Source of the DNA: Selenomonadaceae bacterium UBA2897
GTDB lineage: Bacteria > Bacillota > Negativicutes > Selenomonadales > Selenomonadaceae
DNA: 60,045 bases
Assembly (NCBI GenBank): GCA_002350105.1
Contig: DEDT01000002.1
Coordinates: 59,559-119,603, forward strand
Direction of reading: 5' to 3'
Part shown: positions 9,951 through 18,296 of the stretch, piece after piece
Position numbering within the stretch: the first letter of the stretch is position 1
How the letters are laid out: each line of letters starts with the position of its first letter
Translations under genes and position numbers: made by a program
The notes under the pieces: model-generated
The model's input: the letters and a program-made list of their open reading frames with translations, nothing else
Database searches by the model: none
What the model was told of the DNA's origin: nothing

Positions 9951-9985
9951 AATTAACTTCAAAGTAATTTACTTTCAAGTTAATT
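9951..9985. promoter_or_regulatory. 35-bp near-perfect palindrome, probable operator of the ATPase gene
   Basis: AATTAACTT (9951-9959) and AAGTTAATT (9977-9985) are exact inverted arms, and the inner AAAGTA/TACTTT bases continue the symmetry across a short AT core. It starts inside the -10 box of the ATPase promoter and covers the likely transcription start, the usual place for a repressor operator. Confidence 0.7.
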
Positions 9986-10010
9986 ATATCGTAAATCACA
10001 AAATTGTAAA
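9983..10010 (-). promoter_or_regulatory. Promoter of the DUF234 ATPase gene
   Basis: On the minus strand TTTACA (10010-10005) and a perfect TATAAT (9988-9983) are separated by 16 bp. The -10 box overlaps the end of the palindrome at 9951-9985. Confidence 0.75.
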
Positions 10011-10011
10011 G

Positions 10012-10036
10012 AAAAATCCGTCGCAAAATGCGACGG
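10012..10036 (-). terminator. Terminator after flagellinolysin gene
   Basis: CCGTCGCA (10018-10025) pairs with TGCGACGG (10029-10036). Read on the minus strand it is followed by ATTTTTC. It lies 19 bp past the stop codon. Confidence 0.9.
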
Positions 10037-10054
10037 ACAAAATTACTGTATCGA

Positions 10055-11839
10055 TCAGCCCTGCAACAAGCTGAGGACGCCGCTGCTGGTCTGGTTGGCC
10101 TGGGCCAGCATGGACTGAGCGGCCTGCTGGAGCACGTTGTTCTTCGTGTACTCGGTCATTTCCTTTGCCATATCGGCATCGCGGATCGTGCTCTCGGCGC
10201 TCTGCACGTTCTCGCTGGCCGTGGTGAGGTTGCGGCTCGTATATTCCATACGGCTCGTGAGGGCGCCGATGGTCGTAGCCTGATCAAGTGCCTTGCGCAG
10301 GGCACGGTCGCAAATCGTCATCGCACGCTTCGCATCGGCGCGTGTCTGCACGGAGATGTTCTCGCCCTGATCGCTGCGCAGACCGAGCGCATTCGCATGG
10401 ATATCCGAGAAAGCCGCGAAGATGTTCTGATTAGCCTTTGTACCGACTTGGAACCGGAAACCCGCATCCGTAAGATCCGGCTGCGGATAATCGCCCCACT
10501 CCACCGTCAATCCTTCGATGGTCGAGGTCTCTGAGGACGGATACCACCAGAAACGCGGGGACTTGCCTTCCAGCACGACCTGCTCACCGTTGGCCTGCTC
10601 GCCATTCCACGATTTCGAGCCCGTAGCCGAGCCGGTATCATAGGGCCCCTTCATCGTATAGCCCGGCACCAGCTCGATATCGCATTTCTCCTTGAGGAAA
10701 TCCTCCACGTTCGTATAGGAGTTGAAATCCTTGGTGAAAGCATCTTTCGCCTCCTGCCAGGAGCCAAAAGCACCTTTTGATGCCGCCGCGATAGCGGCAT
10801 CAACGCCAGCCGTGCCGCCGCCCTTATTCACCAGCACGCTCATCATGCGTTTCATCGCATAGCCGTCATGGCCGCTATGCGCATTCAGGTAATGCAGGAA
10901 AGCATAGCCGGCCGCATAGGGTTCCTCATCTGTTTTCGAATCCAGCTGACTGGGCTGAAGAGCCTTCAAAGCCGTGAGGCGCTGATCATCGATACCATGC
11001 GTATACTCCGCTGCACCTTCGACGAGGGACAATGGCATATCGCCCATATCCTTGATGTTGGCCGCCATCACCGCATGCGTCAATTCATGAGCAATCGTGC
11101 GGTCAAGATAAGCAACCGTCTTCTTCGAGACACCATTGGGGTCGTTCTGATCCAACGCATCATAAAACTTCGTATTGACACTCATCGTCAGCTTCGTCGC
11201 CGAGCTGCCTTTGGGCCCGGAATACGTCACCCAGGCCAGCGCATTATCCATCCCTGAAGGAGGGCTGCTCACGAACTGGAGATCCATATTGGTAACCGAG
11301 GCCGTGTCATCCTGAAAGGAGATCCCGTACGTATCTTTGATCATATCCAGGCTGGACTCGATCCACTCGCTGTTGAGCGCCTTGACGACAAACTGCTTGA
11401 CATCATTGCCCGCATCGGCTGCGCCGTCGAAGAGACGCTTGTTGTTGAAGGTAAGGTTGGCATTGTCGTCGAGCTGGTCGATGGCCTGATCCATCTCCTT
11501 CTGGATCGTGGCGCGATCGGCATCGGTGTTCGTATCGTTGGCCGCATTGATGGCCTTTTCCTTCATCGTTTTCAGGATGTCAATGGACGAGCTGATGGCA
11601 CCATCCGCCGTCTTGAGCAGGCTCGAGGCATTCTGCGCGTTGGTATCATCCTGATCCAGTCCGCGTTTCTGCACGCGCATGCGCTCGGAAATCGAGTAGC
11701 CGGAGGCATCATCGCCAGCGCCATTGATCTTCATGCCCGACGAAACCTTCTTCAGCGATTTGGAGAGCTTGTTATTATTCTTGTTCAGCTCACCCAGCGC
11801 CAGCTGCGCCGCCATATTATTCTTAATCACCATCGCCAT
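10055..11839 (-). CDS. Flagellinolysin: flagellin with internal metallopeptidase domain
   Basis: 594 residues. Flagellin D0/D1 ends (about 1-140, with VSSGMKINGAGDDASGYSI; about 490-594, ending AQSMLAQANQTSSGVLSLLQ) flank a roughly 340-residue insert that carries zinc-peptidase signatures. HELTH is at residues 251-255 and is followed by LVEGAAEYTHG, where Glu274 or Glu278 could be the third zinc ligand of a gluzincin. The ends and insert together match the described flagellinolysin family, in which filament subunits are proteolytically active. The catalytic motif is intact, so activity is expected. GGAGG lies eight bases before the ATG. It is flanked by a terminator downstream and a YbjN-like gene upstream. 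No convincing promoter was identified. Substrate specificity cannot be read from sequence. Confidence 0.92.
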   Translation of the reverse strand: MAMVIKNNMAAQLALGELNKNNNKLSKSLKKVSSGMKINGAGDDASGYSISERMRVQKRGLDQDDTNAQNASSLLKTADGAISSSIDILKTMKEKAINAANDTNTDADRATIQKEMDQAIDQLDDNANLTFNNKRLFDGAADAGNDVKQFVVKALNSEWIESSLDMIKDTYGISFQDDTASVTNMDLQFVSSPPSGMDNALAWVTYSGPKGSSATKLTMSVNTKFYDALDQNDPNGVSKKTVAYLDRTIAHELTHAVMAANIKDMGDMPLSLVEGAAEYTHGIDDQRLTALKALQPSQLDSKTDEEPYAAGYAFLHYLNAHSGHDGYAMKRMMSVLVNKGGGTAGVDAAIAAASKGAFGSWQEAKDAFTKDFNSYTNVEDFLKEKCDIELVPGYTMKGPYDTGSATGSKSWNGEQANGEQVVLEGKSPRFWWYPSSETSTIEGLTVEWGDYPQPDLTDAGFRFQVGTKANQNIFAAFSDIHANALGLRSDQGENISVQTRADAKRAMTICDRALRKALDQATTIGALTSRMEYTSRNLTTASENVQSAESTIRDADMAKEMTEYTKNNVLQQAAQSMLAQANQTSSGVLSLLQG

Positions 11840-11950
11840 AAGTCGTTCCTCCCTGAGAGCTCTGGTCCGAAGGATCTTGAATCTTCTGCTGTCTTAAATA
11901 ATATCGTCATTTCATCACGGGAATTAAGCCTATCGTCGCCCTATCTTCCT

Positions 11951-12403
11951 TTATATTTTACGCCAAACCTCAGCCATGATGTCCTGATAGACCGCCTCCA
12001 GGTGCTGCACGATGACGGAGAGCATGAGCTGGATCATCTTGCTGTCGAAGGTCTCGTCGACGAAAGGCAGGCAGACATCGAGCATGAGCGTGCCATCGTC
12101 GCGCAGATAATACTTGAAGATCTTGAAACGCTCGTTGAGGCTGTTGAGATATTCCTTCATCGCCGGACGGCGCGCCTTCTCAACGCCCGTGACGATCTGC
12201 GTGCGGATGACCGTGAAGATGCTCATGTCGATGATAATGGCCATGGGCAGCAGCTGCCCGTGGGTCTCGATCTTCGAGCGGAAGATGACCGTGTTGTAGT
12301 CGTCATCCAGCGTCTCTGAGCTGAAGACGCCGATGTTGTTCTCCATGAGGAATTCCTGGAAATCGAGCGCCTTCGTATTCTGCGCTACACTCTGTGCTGC
12401 CAT
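11951..12403 (-). CDS. YbjN-domain protein
   Basis: 150-residue soluble protein resembling the YbjN family (PF10722), which has a type-III-secretion-chaperone-like fold. The supporting features are the alternating strand/helix pattern with FRSKIETHGQLLPMAIIID, the central YYLRDDGTLMLDVCLPF and the C-terminal amphipathic helix MIQLMLSVIVQHLEAVYQDI. Members are linked to motility and stress phenotypes in enterobacteria, but the molecular role is not established. An AGGAGG-type site precedes the ATG. It lies 112 bp upstream of the flagellinolysin gene on the same strand with no terminator between, so cotranscription, perhaps as a chaperone for the unusual flagellin, is possible but speculative. 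Confidence 0.7.
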   Translation of the reverse strand: MAAQSVAQNTKALDFQEFLMENNIGVFSSETLDDDYNTVIFRSKIETHGQLLPMAIIIDMSIFTVIRTQIVTGVEKARRPAMKEYLNSLNERFKIFKYYLRDDGTLMLDVCLPFVDETFDSKMIQLMLSVIVQHLEAVYQDIMAEVWRKI

Positions 12404-12446
12404 ATTTCTGCCTCCTGTGGCGTTCGTTTTGGTTCATATTACCTTC

Positions 12447-12455
12447 ATTATAGCA
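12447..12455 (-). promoter_or_regulatory. Extended -10 promoter of YbjN-like gene
   Basis: Minus-strand TGCTATAAT (12455-12447) is an extended -10 box about 45 bp before the start codon. No good -35 is present because that position falls in the upstream terminator. Confidence 0.5.
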
Positions 12456-12501
12456 TAGAAAAAGCCACAAAGATTTCTATCGGAGAAATCTTTGTGGCTT
12501 T
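12456..12501 (-). terminator. Strong terminator of the uxaCBA operon
   Basis: An 18-bp perfect stem: AAAGCCACAAAGATTTCT (12461-12478) pairs with 12484-12501 around a five-base loop, followed on the minus strand by TTTTTC. It begins nine bases past the uxaA stop. Confidence 0.95.
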
Positions 12502-12509
12502 GGCGTGGC

Positions 12510-14009
12510 TTACAGGGTGACGCCGTCCTTGAAGATGGCGAGCTCGTGCTTGTCGAGTGCCTCACTCCTGGCCTGCTTGCGGCCGGAGGCGACGTCGAGC
12601 AGGAACTGCAGGAAGTCCTCACTGACCTCGTCCATCGTGCGGCCCTCGAGGAGCTGGCCGGCGTTGAAGTCGATCCAGTTCTTCTTGTACGCCGCGAGGC
12701 GGGAGTTACTGGCGATCTTCACCGTGGGGACCGGGCAGGCGAAGGGCGTGCCGCGGCCCGTCGTAAAGAGCACCATATCGCAGCCGGCCGCCGCGAGCGC
12801 GTTGGCCGCCACGAGGTCGTTGCCTGGCGCCTGCAGCAGGAGCAGGCCCTGCTCCTGCGCGCGATCGCCGTAGGAAAGCACGTCCATGACCGTGGCCGTG
12901 CCGCCCTTCTGCACGCAGCCGAGGCTCTTGTCCTCCAGCGTCGTGATGCCGCCCTCCTTGTTGCCCGGCGAGGGATTCTCGTTGATCTTCTCGCCGTAGC
13001 GCATGAAATACTCCTTGAATCCGTTGATGAGCTTGACCGTCTTCTCGAAGGTTGCCTTGTCCTTGCAGCGGTTCATGAGCAGCGTCTCGGCGCCGAACAT
13101 CTCCGGTACCTCCGTGAGGATGGCCGTGCCGCCCGCCGCCGTCACCTTGTTGGCGATGGAGCCCACGAGCGGGTTCGCCGTGATGCCAGAGAAGCCGTCG
13201 CTGCCGCCGCACTTGAGGCCGATGGTCAGCTTCGCGAGGGGCTGCGGCGTGCGCGTGAACTGGTCCGCGTAGACACAGAGCTCACGCATGATATCGACGC
13301 CCGCCGCGATCTCATCCTCCACGTCCTGGCAGACGAGGAACTTCACGCGCTCGGGGTCGTAGTCGCCGATGACCTGCTTCATCAGGGCCACCTGGTTGTT
13401 CTCACAGCCGAGCGAGAGCACGAGCACGGCGCCGGCATTCGGGCTGTGTACGAGGCCGGACAGAATCTTTTGCGTGCGTTCCTGGTCCCCGTCAAGCTGC
13501 GAACAGCCATGCGGATGGCTGTAGGCATAGATGCCGTCGATGTGCTCCGTCCTGAACTGCTGGCTCTGGCTCTCGATGGTGCGCGCGATCGCATTCACGC
13601 ATCCCACCGTCGGCACGATCCAGACTTCGTTGCGGATACCTACGCGGCCGTCGGCACGCAGGTATCCGTCAAAGGTGTAATCTTTTGTAAGCTTCACGTC
13701 GCTGTGGTGCGCCTTGTCCGGCTCATATTTGTAGTCCAGCAGGTCACCGAGCTTGCTCTTGACGTTGTGCGTATGCATCCAGGTGCCGGGAGCGACGTCC
13801 TCCTTGGCCGTGCCGATGGGGAAGCCGTACTTCACGACATCTTCGCCCTTTTTGATGGCCTTGATCGCCATCTTGTGGCCGGCCGGGATATCGCCCTGAG
13901 GCGTGATCTCCTGCCCGTCCACCGTCACCGTCTCGCCCTTCTTCAGGCCCGAAACGGAGACCGCCACGTTATCCGTGGGATGGATGCGGAATACTTTCAA
14001 ATCTGCCAT
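12510..14009 (-). CDS. uxaA: Altronate dehydratase
   Basis: 499 residues, full length for UxaA. It dehydrates D-altronate to 2-keto-3-deoxy-D-gluconate in cytoplasmic hexuronate catabolism. The N-terminal SAF domain (about 1-95, with RIHPTDNVAVSVSGLKKGE and GTWMHTHNVKS) is followed by the dehydratase domain, which includes AYSHPHGCSQ, LSLGCENNQ, LKCGGSDGFSGITANP and FTTGRGTPFACPVPT. These conserved Cys and Gly-rich motifs fit the iron-dependent UxaA/GarD family. It is the last gene of uxaC-uxaB-uxaA, one base after uxaB, and ends at a strong terminator. Control is probably through the LacI-type operator before uxaC. Enzymes for the product (KdgK, KdgA) are not in the window. Confidence 0.97.
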   Translation of the reverse strand: MADLKVFRIHPTDNVAVSVSGLKKGETVTVDGQEITPQGDIPAGHKMAIKAIKKGEDVVKYGFPIGTAKEDVAPGTWMHTHNVKSKLGDLLDYKYEPDKAHHSDVKLTKDYTFDGYLRADGRVGIRNEVWIVPTVGCVNAIARTIESQSQQFRTEHIDGIYAYSHPHGCSQLDGDQERTQKILSGLVHSPNAGAVLVLSLGCENNQVALMKQVIGDYDPERVKFLVCQDVEDEIAAGVDIMRELCVYADQFTRTPQPLAKLTIGLKCGGSDGFSGITANPLVGSIANKVTAAGGTAILTEVPEMFGAETLLMNRCKDKATFEKTVKLINGFKEYFMRYGEKINENPSPGNKEGGITTLEDKSLGCVQKGGTATVMDVLSYGDRAQEQGLLLLQAPGNDLVAANALAAAGCDMVLFTTGRGTPFACPVPTVKIASNSRLAAYKKNWIDFNAGQLLEGRTMDEVSEDFLQFLLDVASGRKQARSEALDKHELAIFKDGVTL

Positions 14010-14010
14010 G

Positions 14011-15477
14011 TTATGCCTGCTTTCCCAGTTCCTCGATATGCGCCTTCGCGCCTACCTCAGCGATGCGCTGGAAGTGCTCCAGGACCTTCGCCTCGAAACC
14101 CGGCAGCTGCGTGAGGTCTTCGCCCCACCACGCCGTCTGGCTCATGACATGATGCACATAGTCCTTGTCGGCACCGGCGGCCCACTCTGCCACTTTGGCG
14201 AGCTTGTCGGCATCGTCGTGGATCTCGTAGGTGTCGCCTGCAGCGCGCTTAGCCACGAGGCAGCCGTCACCCTGCTCCGTCGTATGATAGAAGGCGAGCA
14301 GTGCGGCGAAGGAATAGGTGAGCCATTTCGGCAGCTTACCCGTGTTCGCCAGGCTGTCCTTCAGCGTCGGCAGCACACGCGCACGCCATTTCGAGAGGGA
14401 GTTCAGCGAGATGGAGAGCAGGGCATGGTTCACGAACGGGTTCTCAAAGCGCTCGAACACCGCGTCGGCAAAGGCCCTGGCCTTCTCCTCCGGCAAGTGC
14501 ACGGTCGGCACGATCTCGCCGTAGACCGACTCATCGAGCTGCTTGCGCACGATGGGATCGGCCATACACTGGCCTACGTAATCGAGACCCGCGAGGTAGG
14601 CACCGAGCACCATGGAGGTGTGCGCACCGTTGAGGATGCGCACCTTCTGCTCCTTGAACTTATCGATATCGTTGGAGAACTCTACCTGCAGTTTGTCGGA
14701 GTTCAGCGGCAGCTTATCCTTGAGCGCCGGTGCACCGATGACCCAGAGGCCGAAGGGCTCGGCCTGGTCGAGCAGGCAATCCGTGTAGCCGATTTCCTTT
14801 TCGTAATCGGCGGCCTGCTCGCGCGGATAGCCCGCGACGATGCGGTCGACCAGCGTGCTCACGAACTGGCAGGCTTCATCGAGCCAGGTCTTGAAGCCCG
14901 CCTCGAGCTGCCAGAGGTCAGCGTACTGCTTCACGCATTTCTCCAGCGCCTCGCCATTGTGGTCGATGAGCTCCACCGGCAGCATGATGAGGCCCTTGTC
15001 CTTCGCACCGCCAAAAGCCTGATAGCGCGCAAAGAGGAACTTCGTGAGTTTCGCGGGGAACGTCGCTGGCGGGCAGTCGTCGAACTTGTCCGCCGCATCG
15101 TAGACGATGCCGGCCTCGGTCGTGTTGGAAACGACGTACTCCAGTGTCTCGCATTTTGCGAGCCCCATGAAGCGCTCGTAGTCGCAGTAGGCACCCAGCA
15201 CCTCGTTAATGCAGGTGATGACGCGGTTCTCCTTATAGGGCTTACCGTCCTTTTGGCCGCGCAGCAGCACCGTGTAGAGGTTCTTCTGCTTGTCGAAGCG
15301 CTCGTTGCGTTTCTTCGCGCGCGGCATGACGACGGCCACGCCAGCATCGAAGCCCTTTTCCTCGTTTGCGACGTCGATGGCATAGTCCACGAAAGCGCGC
15401 AGGAAGTTGCCCTCGCCGATCTGCAGCACCTTCACCGGGTGCTGCTGCGGCGTATATAAATCCGTAATGTTTTTCAT
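14011..15477 (-). CDS. uxaB: Tagaturonate reductase (altronate oxidoreductase)
   Basis: 488 residues of the polyol-specific long-chain dehydrogenase family. UxaB reduces D-tagaturonate to D-altronate with NADH. The N-terminal Rossmann motif is LQIGEGNFLRAFVDYAID (about 20-37). The C-terminal helical domain contains KVRILNGAHTSMVLGAYLAG, the catalytic-site region conserved in mannitol dehydrogenase relatives. The fructuronate-specific UxuB is a close relative, but the uxaC and uxaA neighbours favour UxaB. It lies 12 bp after uxaC and 1 bp before uxaA, so the three genes are almost certainly cotranscribed. Confidence 0.95.
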   Translation of the reverse strand: MKNITDLYTPQQHPVKVLQIGEGNFLRAFVDYAIDVANEEKGFDAGVAVVMPRAKKRNERFDKQKNLYTVLLRGQKDGKPYKENRVITCINEVLGAYCDYERFMGLAKCETLEYVVSNTTEAGIVYDAADKFDDCPPATFPAKLTKFLFARYQAFGGAKDKGLIMLPVELIDHNGEALEKCVKQYADLWQLEAGFKTWLDEACQFVSTLVDRIVAGYPREQAADYEKEIGYTDCLLDQAEPFGLWVIGAPALKDKLPLNSDKLQVEFSNDIDKFKEQKVRILNGAHTSMVLGAYLAGLDYVGQCMADPIVRKQLDESVYGEIVPTVHLPEEKARAFADAVFERFENPFVNHALLSISLNSLSKWRARVLPTLKDSLANTGKLPKWLTYSFAALLAFYHTTEQGDGCLVAKRAAGDTYEIHDDADKLAKVAEWAAGADKDYVHHVMSQTAWWGEDLTQLPGFEAKVLEHFQRIAEVGAKAHIEELGKQA

Positions 15478-15489
15478 TTTGCTCTACCC

Positions 15490-16902
15490 TCAGAAACCGA
15501 AGTAATTTTTCGCGTTGTTGTAGCTGATATCCTCTACCATCTGGCCGAGGTAATCCATGTCTGCCGGGTACTGGCCGCTCTCGACGAGGTTGCCGATGAA
15601 GTTGCAGAGGATACGGCGATAATACTCATGACGCGTGTAGGAGAGGAAGGAACGGGAATCCGTCAGCATGCCGACGATGTTGCCGAGCACGGAGAGGTTG
15701 CCGACGTTCTGCAGCTGTGCCTCCATGCCGGCCTTCGTGTCGTTGAACCACCAGGCAGCGCCCTGCTGGATCTTCTCACGCGCCTCAGGACCCTGGAAGG
15801 AACCGATGATCGTGCCGATCATCGCGTTGTCGGCCGGATTCAGCGAATAGATGATCGTCTTCGGCAGCGCCTCGCGCTTGTTCAGCGCATCGAGGAAGTT
15901 CACGAGACCCTCGCCGCAGTTGTAGGTCGCGATGCAGTCGAAGCCCGTGTCCGGACCGAGTTTCGCGAACATGTTGGAATTGTTGTCGCGCAGCGCGCTG
16001 TAGTGAATCTGCATCGCCCAGCCGCGACGTGCGTATTCCTGGCCGAGGAAGAGCAGCAGGGCCGTCTTGTACTGCTCCTGCTCCTTCACGCTCGGCTGAC
16101 CTTTGCCGTTGATGACCTTGCCGACGATATCGTCGAGCTGCTCCTCCGTGGCCGGCGTGCAGAAGCAATACTCCAGCGCGTGATCGGAAGCCTTGCAGCC
16201 CATGGACGCGAAGAACCCGATGCGCTTGGCGAGCGCGTCGCGAATATCCTGCATCGTCTCGATGCCATCCATGCCCGCAGCCGGAGCCAGCTTGTAGAGC
16301 ATGTAGTTGGCCCACTCCGGCTTCTCGATGCGCATGGCCGCATCCGGACGCATGGCCGGCAGCACCCTGGCACTGCATTTGCCATCCTCGGCAATCTTCT
16401 TGTGCCATTTCAGGTCGTCGGCCGGGTCATCCGTCGTGCAGATGACCTTGACGTTCGACTGCTTGATGATGCCCTGTACCGTCATGTCCGGCTGCTGCAG
16501 ACGCTCGTTGCAGAGATTCCAGATCTCCTCCGCCGTGTCACCGTTCAGCTGCTTGTCGCAGTGGAAGTAACGCTTCAGCTCGAGGTGCGTCCAATGATAG
16601 AGCGGATTGCCGATCGCGCGCGGCAGAGCCTCAGCGAACTTCTGGAACTTCTCGCGCGGCGTGGAAGCCGTGCCCGTGATGTACTTCTCTTCAACGCCGT
16701 TGGAGCGGATGAGACGCCATTTGTAGTGGTCGCCGCCGAGCCAGACCTCGGTGATATTGTTGAACTTGCGGTCCTCGGCAATCTCCTGCGGCGAGATATG
16801 GCAGTGGTAGTCAATGATCGGCATCTTCTGCGCATGCTCATGGAACAGCTTCTTCGCCGTCTCCGTCTCCAGCAGGAAATCCTCGTCCATAAACTTTCTC
16901 AT
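15490..16902 (-). CDS. uxaC: Glucuronate/galacturonate isomerase
   Basis: 470 residues, full length. UxaC isomerises D-glucuronate to D-fructuronate and D-galacturonate to D-tagaturonate. It belongs to the amidohydrolase superfamily, and the metal-binding HxH is visible in IIDYHCHISPQEI (about 30-42). Other family motifs are WLGGDHYKWRLIRSNG, TTDDPADDL and FLSYTRHEYYRRILCN. GGAGAGG lies eight bases before the ATG. It is the first gene of the uxaCBA operon, behind a strong sigma-A promoter with a LacI-type operator at the expected transcription start. Confidence 0.97.
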   Translation of the reverse strand: MRKFMDEDFLLETETAKKLFHEHAQKMPIIDYHCHISPQEIAEDRKFNNITEVWLGGDHYKWRLIRSNGVEEKYITGTASTPREKFQKFAEALPRAIGNPLYHWTHLELKRYFHCDKQLNGDTAEEIWNLCNERLQQPDMTVQGIIKQSNVKVICTTDDPADDLKWHKKIAEDGKCSARVLPAMRPDAAMRIEKPEWANYMLYKLAPAAGMDGIETMQDIRDALAKRIGFFASMGCKASDHALEYCFCTPATEEQLDDIVGKVINGKGQPSVKEQEQYKTALLLFLGQEYARRGWAMQIHYSALRDNNSNMFAKLGPDTGFDCIATYNCGEGLVNFLDALNKREALPKTIIYSLNPADNAMIGTIIGSFQGPEAREKIQQGAAWWFNDTKAGMEAQLQNVGNLSVLGNIVGMLTDSRSFLSYTRHEYYRRILCNFIGNLVESGQYPADMDYLGQMVEDISYNNAKNYFGF

Positions 16903-16992
16903 AATCTGAACCTCTCCTTTTGGCCATTGGCCATACTTGCACGAAATGGCATTTGGGTTTCACGGAAATTTACATCCTGGCCTGCAGTATTC

Positions 16993-17006
16993 TGTAAGCT
17001 CTTACA
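16993..17006. promoter_or_regulatory. LacI-family operator before uxaC
   Basis: TGTAAGCTCTTACA is palindromic at six of seven positions. It begins six bases downstream of the uxaC -10 box. Closely related sequences lie before the TRAP operon (21343-21356) and the LacI-family gene (21652-21665). Confidence 0.75.
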
Positions 17007-17012
17007 AGAATT

Positions 17013-17041
17013 ATTGTATCGCTATTGGTCGGAATTGTCAA
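17013..17041 (-). promoter_or_regulatory. uxaCBA promoter
   Basis: Minus-strand TTGACA (17041-17036), a 17-bp spacer, then TACAAT (17018-17013). It is a near-consensus sigma-A promoter. Confidence 0.85.
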
Positions 17042-17053
17042 TCAATTTATTCC

Positions 17054-17094
17054 GAAAAAAATACAGCCATCCCTAAATTCGTTAGGAATGACTG
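17054..17094 (-). terminator. Terminator after second TRAP binding-protein gene
   Basis: The minus-strand arms 17094-17082 (CAGTCATTCCTAA) and 17076-17064 pair over 13 positions including G-U pairs. They are followed by TATTTTTTTC, about 40 bp past the dctP stop. Confidence 0.75.
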
Positions 17095-17135
17095 CATTAT
17101 CCTGTCTTTACGTATCTGCTGCATCCGGCCGCCCT

Positions 17136-18146
17136 TCAGGGCACAGCGCGGATGCGCGCCAACAGTTCCTGATACGGGGCGCAATACTTCGCGTAGACGG
17201 GCTCGGCGGCCTTTTTAAACTCCGCCATGGCCTCGGGCGAAAGCTCCGTCATCTGCACACCGGCCTCCAGTGCCTGCTGCCTGACCTCGGCGTCCCGTGC
17301 CTGCCAGAGTTCGTGCTCGTACACTGCCGCTTCCTGCGCACAATCCAGCAGGATCTGCTGATCCTCGGGCGAGAGCTTCTCCCATGTGTGCTCGGAAATA
17401 ACCTGCATATCCGGCAGGCGGCTGTGCTCATCCTGCACAAAGTAAACCGCGTTCTCGAACACGCTGGTTCCCACGTAAGAGGGCCAGCTGTTCTCCGCCC
17501 CGTCCAGGCGGCCGTCCCGGACCGCCGCGTAGATTTCGCCGTAATTCATGACCACGGGCACCGCACCGAGGGCCCGCACAAAATCCTTCATCGGCCCCGT
17601 CTGCACGCGCAGGCGCAGGCCTGCCATATCGGCCCTGCTGCGGACCGGATGGCGCGCATTGAAGAAGCTGCGCGCACCGCTATCGTACCACGTGAGCCCC
17701 CGAATGCCATCGTTTGTCATGCTATTGAGTAATTCCTGCCCCACATCGCCATCCAGCGTGTGCCGGAAATGATCGTAATCGCGGAACAGAAAGGGCATGT
17801 GCAGCACCTGCAGCTGCGGGGCCAGCCGCATCAGCGGGCCGAGGCCCACGCGTGCGATATCGACGCTGCCGAAGCGCAGCAGGTCCACGACATTCCTCTC
17901 GTCGCCCAGCTGACCGCCGTCGTACATCTCAATCACGATGCGGCCATGGGTGCGTTCCTTCACGAGCCCGGCAAAGTACCGCCCTGCAACGACGCCGGGA
18001 TACTCCGTCACCTGATTGTCGGCATAGCGCAGTACCGTGCTCTCCGTCCTCGGCGCAGTCTGCATGCTGCCGCAACCTGCCAGCAATCCCACCGTCAGCA
18101 GCAGGCTGCCCGCCAGCCAAGCCCGCCATGTTTTCATCCACCGCAT
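17136..18146 (-). CDS. TRAP transporter solute-binding lipoprotein (second DctP)
   Basis: 336 residues. The signal peptide ends in a lipobox, LLAGCGS (Cys near residue 25), so it would be a lipid-anchored periplasmic receptor. The DctP fold is shown by GLTWYDSGARSFFNARHPV, GLRLRVQTGPMKDFVRALGA and the binding-site segment GAENSWPSYVGTSV. It is clearly paralogous to the product at 20286-21296; both share DEHSR-P-MQ and LSP-DQ-IL blocks. It has its own promoter and is separated from dctM by a terminator, so it forms a monocistronic unit between the TRAP operon and uxaCBA. The likely ligand is a hexuronate by context. No private QM pair exists here, so it may share the DctQM at 18297-20179. Confidence 0.9.
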   Translation of the reverse strand: MRWMKTWRAWLAGSLLLTVGLLAGCGSMQTAPRTESTVLRYADNQVTEYPGVVAGRYFAGLVKERTHGRIVIEMYDGGQLGDERNVVDLLRFGSVDIARVGLGPLMRLAPQLQVLHMPFLFRDYDHFRHTLDGDVGQELLNSMTNDGIRGLTWYDSGARSFFNARHPVRSRADMAGLRLRVQTGPMKDFVRALGAVPVVMNYGEIYAAVRDGRLDGAENSWPSYVGTSVFENAVYFVQDEHSRLPDMQVISEHTWEKLSPEDQQILLDCAQEAAVYEHELWQARDAEVRQQALEAGVQMTELSPEAMAEFKKAAEPVYAKYCAPYQELLARIRAVP

Positions 18147-18172
18147 CCCGCTGCCTCCTAAACCATTGTCTC

Positions 18173-18186
18173 CGCTACGCCTTCAC
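18173..18186. promoter_or_regulatory. Degenerate LacI-type operator before second dctP
   Basis: On the minus strand GTGAAGGCGTAGCG matches the dctP1 site TGTAAGGCGTTACA at 8 of 14 positions, including the AAGGCGT core. It starts five bases after the -10 box, the same offset as in dctP1. The outer bases are lost, so binding may be weak or absent. Confidence 0.4.
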
Positions 18187-18191
18187 TATTA

Positions 18192-18220
18192 ATTCTATAT
18201 ACCTCTATCCTGCCTGTCAA
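18192..18220 (-). promoter_or_regulatory. Promoter of second dctP
   Basis: Minus-strand TTGACA (18220-18215), a 17-bp spacer and TAGAAT (18197-18192), about 45 bp before the start codon. Confidence 0.75.
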
Positions 18221-18243
18221 TCATCGGTCTGGGAGAAAGGTCA

Positions 18244-18279
18244 CAAAAAACAGCATCCGGCATGAGAACCAGATGCTGT
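18244..18279 (-). terminator. Terminator after dctM
   Basis: ACAGCATC (18250-18257) pairs with GATGCTGT (18272-18279), followed on the minus strand by TTTTTG. It closes the dctPQM operon 18 bp past the dctM stop. Confidence 0.85.
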
Positions 18280-18296
18280 CAAAGAAAGGGCGTTAT

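Noticed and set aside
11840..11950. Sigma-28 promoter for flagellinolysin
   Set aside because: TAAA and a CGATAG-like box exist but are about 12-13 bp apart instead of about 15, so no promoter is called.
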